Source of the DNA: Variovorax sp. ZS18.2.2
GTDB lineage: Bacteria > Pseudomonadota > Gammaproteobacteria > Burkholderiales > Burkholderiaceae_C
Assembly (NCBI RefSeq): GCF_024701975.1
Contig: NZ_JANLNM010000004.1
Coordinates: 310,001-374,000, forward strand
DNA: 64,000 nt
Direction: 5' to 3'
Part shown: piece after piece, positions 60,906 to 64,000 of the stretch
Position numbering within the stretch: the first letter of the stretch is position 1
How the letters are laid out: each line of letters starts with the position of its first letter
Translations under genes and position numbers: made by a program
Notes under the pieces: generated by a model
What the model was told of the DNA's origin: nothing
The model's database searches: none
Seen by the model: the letters and a program-made list of their open reading frames with translations, nothing else

Positions 60906-61010
60906 TCATGGCCATTCACGCCTGGGCGCGTCGAGCTTGAACCGCCAGACCAACAACTCTGCCGCTGCGACCCACACGATCACGATGGCGGCAATGCACA
61001 CGAAATCCAT
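60906..61010 (-). CDS. 34-residue single-span membrane peptide
   Basis: A short gene with GAGGTGATGA directly before ATG 61010 and stop TGA at 60908-60906. The product begins MDFVCIAAIVIVWVAAAELL and ends VWRFKLDAPRREWP: one hydrophobic helix then a charged tail. It resembles the small KdpF-like peptides of Burkholderiales in length and layout, but no kdp gene is near. It lies 116 bases upstream of the gene at 60789 on the same strand. Confidence 0.5.
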   Translation of the reverse strand: MDFVCIAAIVIVWVAAAELLVWRFKLDAPRREWP

Positions 61011-61203
61011 TCATCACCTCTGCAAACGACACAAGTCAGCGAGTCTCGGAAGGCGTGCGTAAAAGCGGAAATAAATGTTGGGGGCGACCTGTAAAAAATG
61101 AATAGAAGCGCGTGCGCCAGGCCTGCTTGCGGGTTGATCGCGCTTCGACGGCGGCTCAGAATATTTCTCTGCCATCTTCGAGATGGCAGCAAGGAACCGT
61201 TGT

Positions 61204-61440
61204 ATGACCGTGGAATTTTTGAGGCACCTCGCCAAGCAGAGTCTTCCCTGCCAGGTGCACACCCCGAGCGAGATCAACATGCTCAGCGTACTGAGAGCAG
61301 CGGGGTTGGTCATGGCTTTCATCCCGTCGACGGAAGTCATCCGCCACGGTGCCACTGGCTCCAAGGCGGCCACGATGCTCGCCATCACCGACAAAGGCAG
61401 GCTTGCGCTTCGCGTGCCTGCTGATACACCGGGCCTGTAG
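61204..61440 (+). CDS. Small winged-helix-like protein 1
   Basis: A 78-residue protein; CAAGGAAC lies 8-15 bases before the ATG. It reads as helix (TVEFLRHLAKQSL), helix (EINMLSVLRAAGLVMAFIP) and a wing-like AATMLAITDKGRLALRV, a common end of small winged-helix DNA-binding proteins. It resembles the next gene in its I-T-x-K-G-x-x-L motif. Confidence 0.55.
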   Translation: MTVEFLRHLAKQSLPCQVHTPSEINMLSVLRAAGLVMAFIPSTEVIRHGATGSKAATMLAITDKGRLALRVPADTPGL

Positions 61441-61566
61441 CTTCCTCGCGCCGTTTTGCTTCTTCGCAGCCGCGTACAGGTCGAGATCAAAAGATTTCCG
61501 ACGCTCTATGTCTGCCTGCGCGGGTTTTCATTTGCGTGGACATACCACGAGTCAAAGAGTAATCGC

Positions 61567-62028
61567 ATGAATCACAAGGCAACTGCATCTGTCAGCCATG
61601 CGCATGTCGAGGTGCTGCGAGCGGTTTCGCGCAGGGACTTCATGCCGGCTTCCGCCATCGCGCAGGCACTGGGGCGAACCGTGCCTCAAGACCTGCTCAC
61701 GCTGTGCCAGCAAGGGCACATTTGCGAACATCTGGGCCGCCGATTCGATGGAACACCCGCCACGCTTTACACCATCACTGTCAAGGGTGCGGCGCTGCTC
61801 GCCGACTCGGGCCATCCCGCTCCCCCGGAGACGGGCGTTCGGCCCGGCAGGCCCGTGTCGTCGCCAATTCGAGAGGCGTACGACGGGTCCGAGATGCGTC
61901 CCTTCAACGGCCGACAGGGATGTCTTGATGCGCTCCGACACCCGAGCCGGGTAGGGGATCGGCTGTACTACCGCGACGGAGGCATCAGGTCGCTCAATGG
62001 AAGCGACGTGGCATCCGAAGAGCCGTAG
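61567..62028 (+). CDS. Small winged-helix-like protein 2
   Basis: A 153-residue protein. Residues ~10-85 look like a winged helix: HVEVLRAVSRRDFMPASAIA, QALGRTVPQDLLTLCQQGHI and the wing ATLYTITVKGAALLADSG. The remaining ~70 residues are polar and probably disordered. Possibly related to the gene at 61204. Confidence 0.55.
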   Translation: MNHKATASVSHAHVEVLRAVSRRDFMPASAIAQALGRTVPQDLLTLCQQGHICEHLGRRFDGTPATLYTITVKGAALLADSGHPAPPETGVRPGRPVSSPIREAYDGSEMRPFNGRQGCLDALRHPSRVGDRLYYRDGGIRSLNGSDVASEEP

Positions 62029-62151
62029 TCCTTGGCCGCCGACTCGGATGGAGCAGGTTCTCCATTGATGTCTAAGTTCACGACTCGCCGCACTGGTGAT
62101 GAGCCACCCTTTGAGGTGTCTCCGGCATTAGTGGCCAAGAACAGCGAGCCT

Positions 62152-62556
62152 TCAATCCGTGGTTTGCGGGCCCACCGTTGCCTGAATACTCAGCCTCTCG
62201 CCGGCCAGCCAGATGTAGAGCTCGATGCGTTCGGACTCGTTCATCTGCTGGTGCCGGGCGGCCATTTCCTCGAACTTGACCAGTACCTCGCCCACGGTGG
62301 GATGCACATTCTTCGACAGTTGCATCGGGACCTCGGCCCACTTGGGCCCGGCACCGGTGGCCAGCCATCGCGGGTTGACCCGGAAATAGTCGGCAATGGC
62401 GAACAGGTGAGTCGATTCGATGCCCTTGTTTCGACCCGAAAGCCAGTTGGTGATTGCGGCACGAGTCACCCCGCAGCGGCGGGCGAGGCTGGCCTGCCAT
62501 CCGCGGCCGATGTCCGTCGTGAGTTCCTTCAGACGCTCGGTGAACGTACTGCTCAT
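62152..62556 (-). CDS. XRE-family (Cro/CI-like) transcriptional regulator
   Basis: A 134-residue protein. Residues ~5-70 hold a helix-turn-helix (WQASLARRCGVTRAAITNWL, then SGRNKGIESTHLFAIADYF) followed by RVNPRWLATGAGP, a usual end of this domain. The C-terminal part has a helix EMAARHQQMNESERIELYIW. Start ATG 62556 chosen because the domain begins there. No phage genes are nearby. Confidence 0.8.
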   Translation of the reverse strand: MSSTFTERLKELTTDIGRGWQASLARRCGVTRAAITNWLSGRNKGIESTHLFAIADYFRVNPRWLATGAGPKWAEVPMQLSKNVHPTVGEVLVKFEEMAARHQQMNESERIELYIWLAGERLSIQATVGPQTTD

Positions 62557-63166
62557 TGCGGTCAACCCGCGATCCGGCCGCGAGGTAGCGGCGGGGCAAG
62601 GAGGCGCCAAGAGCGCTGCGGCGTGGTCCGGAGTGCGAATGCAGCGTCCGACGCGTGTTCGGAAGGCGTTCGAGGCTTGCTGCACAGGGCGCGGCGATGC
62701 CGCAGGAGCAGCCAGGGAAACGGGCGCGTCCTTGCGCGTCGGCAGAGATGTTTCACCGGGTGAACAACGCTGCATGGGAAGGCGAAAGACGGATGAGACA
62801 TGAAATCCAGGGGTTGAGAACGGTTCCGTGACGCTCCCCCTGCCAGGCTCTCCGTCCATTGGCTATGCCGATGCATCTGTGCATTTTTTCACGAAATAGG
62901 TTATTTTTCATCATCAACTGGAGATATCTGCGATGAATTGATCGCGCAAGCGACATCCGGCCGGATCGCATGAGCGCCCGTTGCGGCAACGCTGCCGACG
63001 CTTCATCGCCTGCCGGCGTTCGTGAAGGGACGCTCGCCACGAACGGCTCGGGAGCATTCGGGCGACGCGGCGGACCGGCAAGGCGCTTCTTCGCCGAATG
63101 CGCCTGGAGGTGAAGGGAAAGGAATGAAGGCGCACCCCGCTCGTCACTTCTGTACTGGCAAGGCCA
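62557..63166. other. Intergenic region without recognised genes
   Basis: GC-rich from 62560 to ~62860 with only shadow frames, then an AT-rich stretch at ~62880-62940 that could hold a promoter. A GGAGAT-like site near 62921 is followed by ATG-AAT-TGA, which is not a gene. A 26-codon ORF at 63124-63204 has a purine-rich leader but no other support. Confidence 0.4.
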
Positions 63167-63364
63167 CTACCTCTTCGCGAAACTGGTCCGGGCGTCTCTT
63201 TTGACCCGTGCCGCCTCTATCTCCCGTTCGGAATGGAGTTGGTGCTTGCCGCAGTTGTCGCAGCGATAGAGGCGCAGCCACGGCAGGACTCGCATCCACG
63301 TGCTGCGGCGCATGCGCTTGAGATGATCGATGCCGCATGGGCAGGCAGAAAACAGGTTGTGCAT
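63167..63364 (-). CDS. Small zinc-ribbon-like protein
   Basis: A 65-residue basic protein. ACPCGIDHLKRMRRSTWMRV followed by LPWLRLYRCDNCG shows a C-x-C and a C-x-x-C about 26 residues apart, typical of short zinc-ribbon proteins with Arg-rich helices between the knuckles. No strong ribosome site is visible, and a competing ORF runs on the other strand. Confidence 0.5.
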   Translation of the reverse strand: MHNLFSACPCGIDHLKRMRRSTWMRVLPWLRLYRCDNCGKHQLHSEREIEAARVKRDARTSFAKR

Positions 63365-64000
63365 AAAGAGGGCGGTCTGGATGTCATGGGCCCCCTTGCC
63401 AAGCTCTATGGCTTATCGGCAGATGTATTGCAACGCAGCATTCTTTCAGCGAACCCGTGACTGCTGCACTACCCTGTTCACGGTATTTGTAATCTTTGTT
63501 ACTACATACGGGGTCGCCTTGAGCTTCCTCCTTCTCGGCGGTTCAAAGCGGCCGACGACGCCAGAAATCATGAAGATCGACCAGATGCAGCTTGATCTGC
63601 CTTGGAGTCGCCTTCAAACCTGCTCGCTGCCAGGCTGAGAAAGCCCTCGCTGCTGTCTGAAGCGCCCGGGTTGCGCCCGCGCGAGCCTTCGAGTCCGGCG
63701 GGTTTGAAACCACTTTCCGCCTTGGATGGCAATAGATGGCCGAATTTTTAAGTGAAATACTTGCAGGTTTGGCAAGTTTTTTCTCTCAAAAGTCGTCTGC
63801 TTTACATTCAAAAAAGCATTTGGTTTAGAGATGGGAAGAATTCCTCACCTTTCTGCGCAATAGCGGCAGGAAAGATCGGAGGCGAGTTCGCTACTCATAT
63901 CCATCTTTCCCCGCCTCGGGCATTGCTCTCGGTCCGCTGGTCGAAGGCCTTGCTTGTTCGGCGTCGATAAATAGAACTAACAGGCCTTTGTATTTTCTTT
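63365..64000. other. Terminal region without recognised genes
   Basis: A frame at 63450-63638 encodes a hydrophobic stretch (LFTVFVIFVTTYGVALSFLL), which could be a small membrane protein but has no good start. From ~63740 the DNA is distinctly AT-rich (runs such as TTTAAGTGAAATACTTG), and I see no gene there. Confidence 0.35.

Noticed and set aside
63022..63204. Short plus-strand ORF with purine-rich leader before an internal ATG at 63124
   Set aside because: It would encode only 26 residues from the internal ATG, without any recognisable feature, and overlaps the better-supported zinc-ribbon gene.
63450..63638. Possible small membrane protein
   Set aside because: A hydrophobic stretch is present, but there is no credible start codon or ribosome site in frame.

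Overview
The window reads as chromosomal DNA of a high-GC betaproteobacterium of the Comamonadaceae, most likely Variovorax or a close relative. The inference rests on Bug-family solute receptors, paired DUF2917 genes, the otsB/GH15/otsA operon, the glmU-Lrp-glmS order, and dispersed GC-rich palindromic repeats of a kind I associate with this family. No rRNA, tRNA, CRISPR array, phage or complete insertion sequence was seen.

Bases 1-33,750 are mostly core and housekeeping. They hold a NitT/TauT-type (sulfonate-like) ABC importer after a TauD-like tail (1-2855); HisN-type phosphatase, ROK kinase and TM2/TPR protein (3371-6858); a MocR regulator divergent from a DUF2917 gene; a three-gene trehalose/glucan operon with ATGA overlaps (9312-13431); a hybrid histidine kinase; cca; OmpW behind two phased palindromes; GST, MgtC and lytic transglycosylase; folate cyclo-ligase; a second regulator/DUF2917 pair; a BLUF photoreceptor beside a Crp/Fnr regulator; glmU, an Lrp regulator and glmS; then an amidase/Bug receptor pair with a divergent LysR gene.

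Bases 33,750-49,000 are an accessory region dense in regulators and secreted lipoproteins. Two tandem winged-helix regulators have receiver domains lacking the phosphoacceptor. There is a tandem duplicate of LysR genes, two MarR paralogues, an uncharacterised protein with a paralogue in the pilus operon, and three Gly-rich exported proteins: an alginate-lyase-like/LamG protein, a probable TIM-barrel protein and a Tat-exported metallophosphoesterase/LamG protein. A roughly 20-bp inverted-repeat motif occurs three times, upstream of the winged-helix pair, upstream of the TIM-barrel lipoprotein, and just upstream of the pilus operon, which suggests one regulon.

Bases 49,028-58,313 are one tightly overlapped operon: five type IV pilus minor pseudopilins (PilE-like, FimT/GspH, PilV, PilW, PilX) and the adhesin PilY1, then an uncharacterised protein, a COG2229-type small GTPase with an altered G4 motif, two Roadblock/LC7 proteins and a small ORF. 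Joining the pilus tip complex to a bacterial Ras-like GTPase/roadblock module is the most interesting system here.

The end of the window (58,400-64,000) holds a class I glutamine amidotransferase-like protein lacking all three catalytic residues, small winged-helix and XRE regulators, a DUF1826 gene, a 34-residue membrane peptide and a small zinc-ribbon-like protein.
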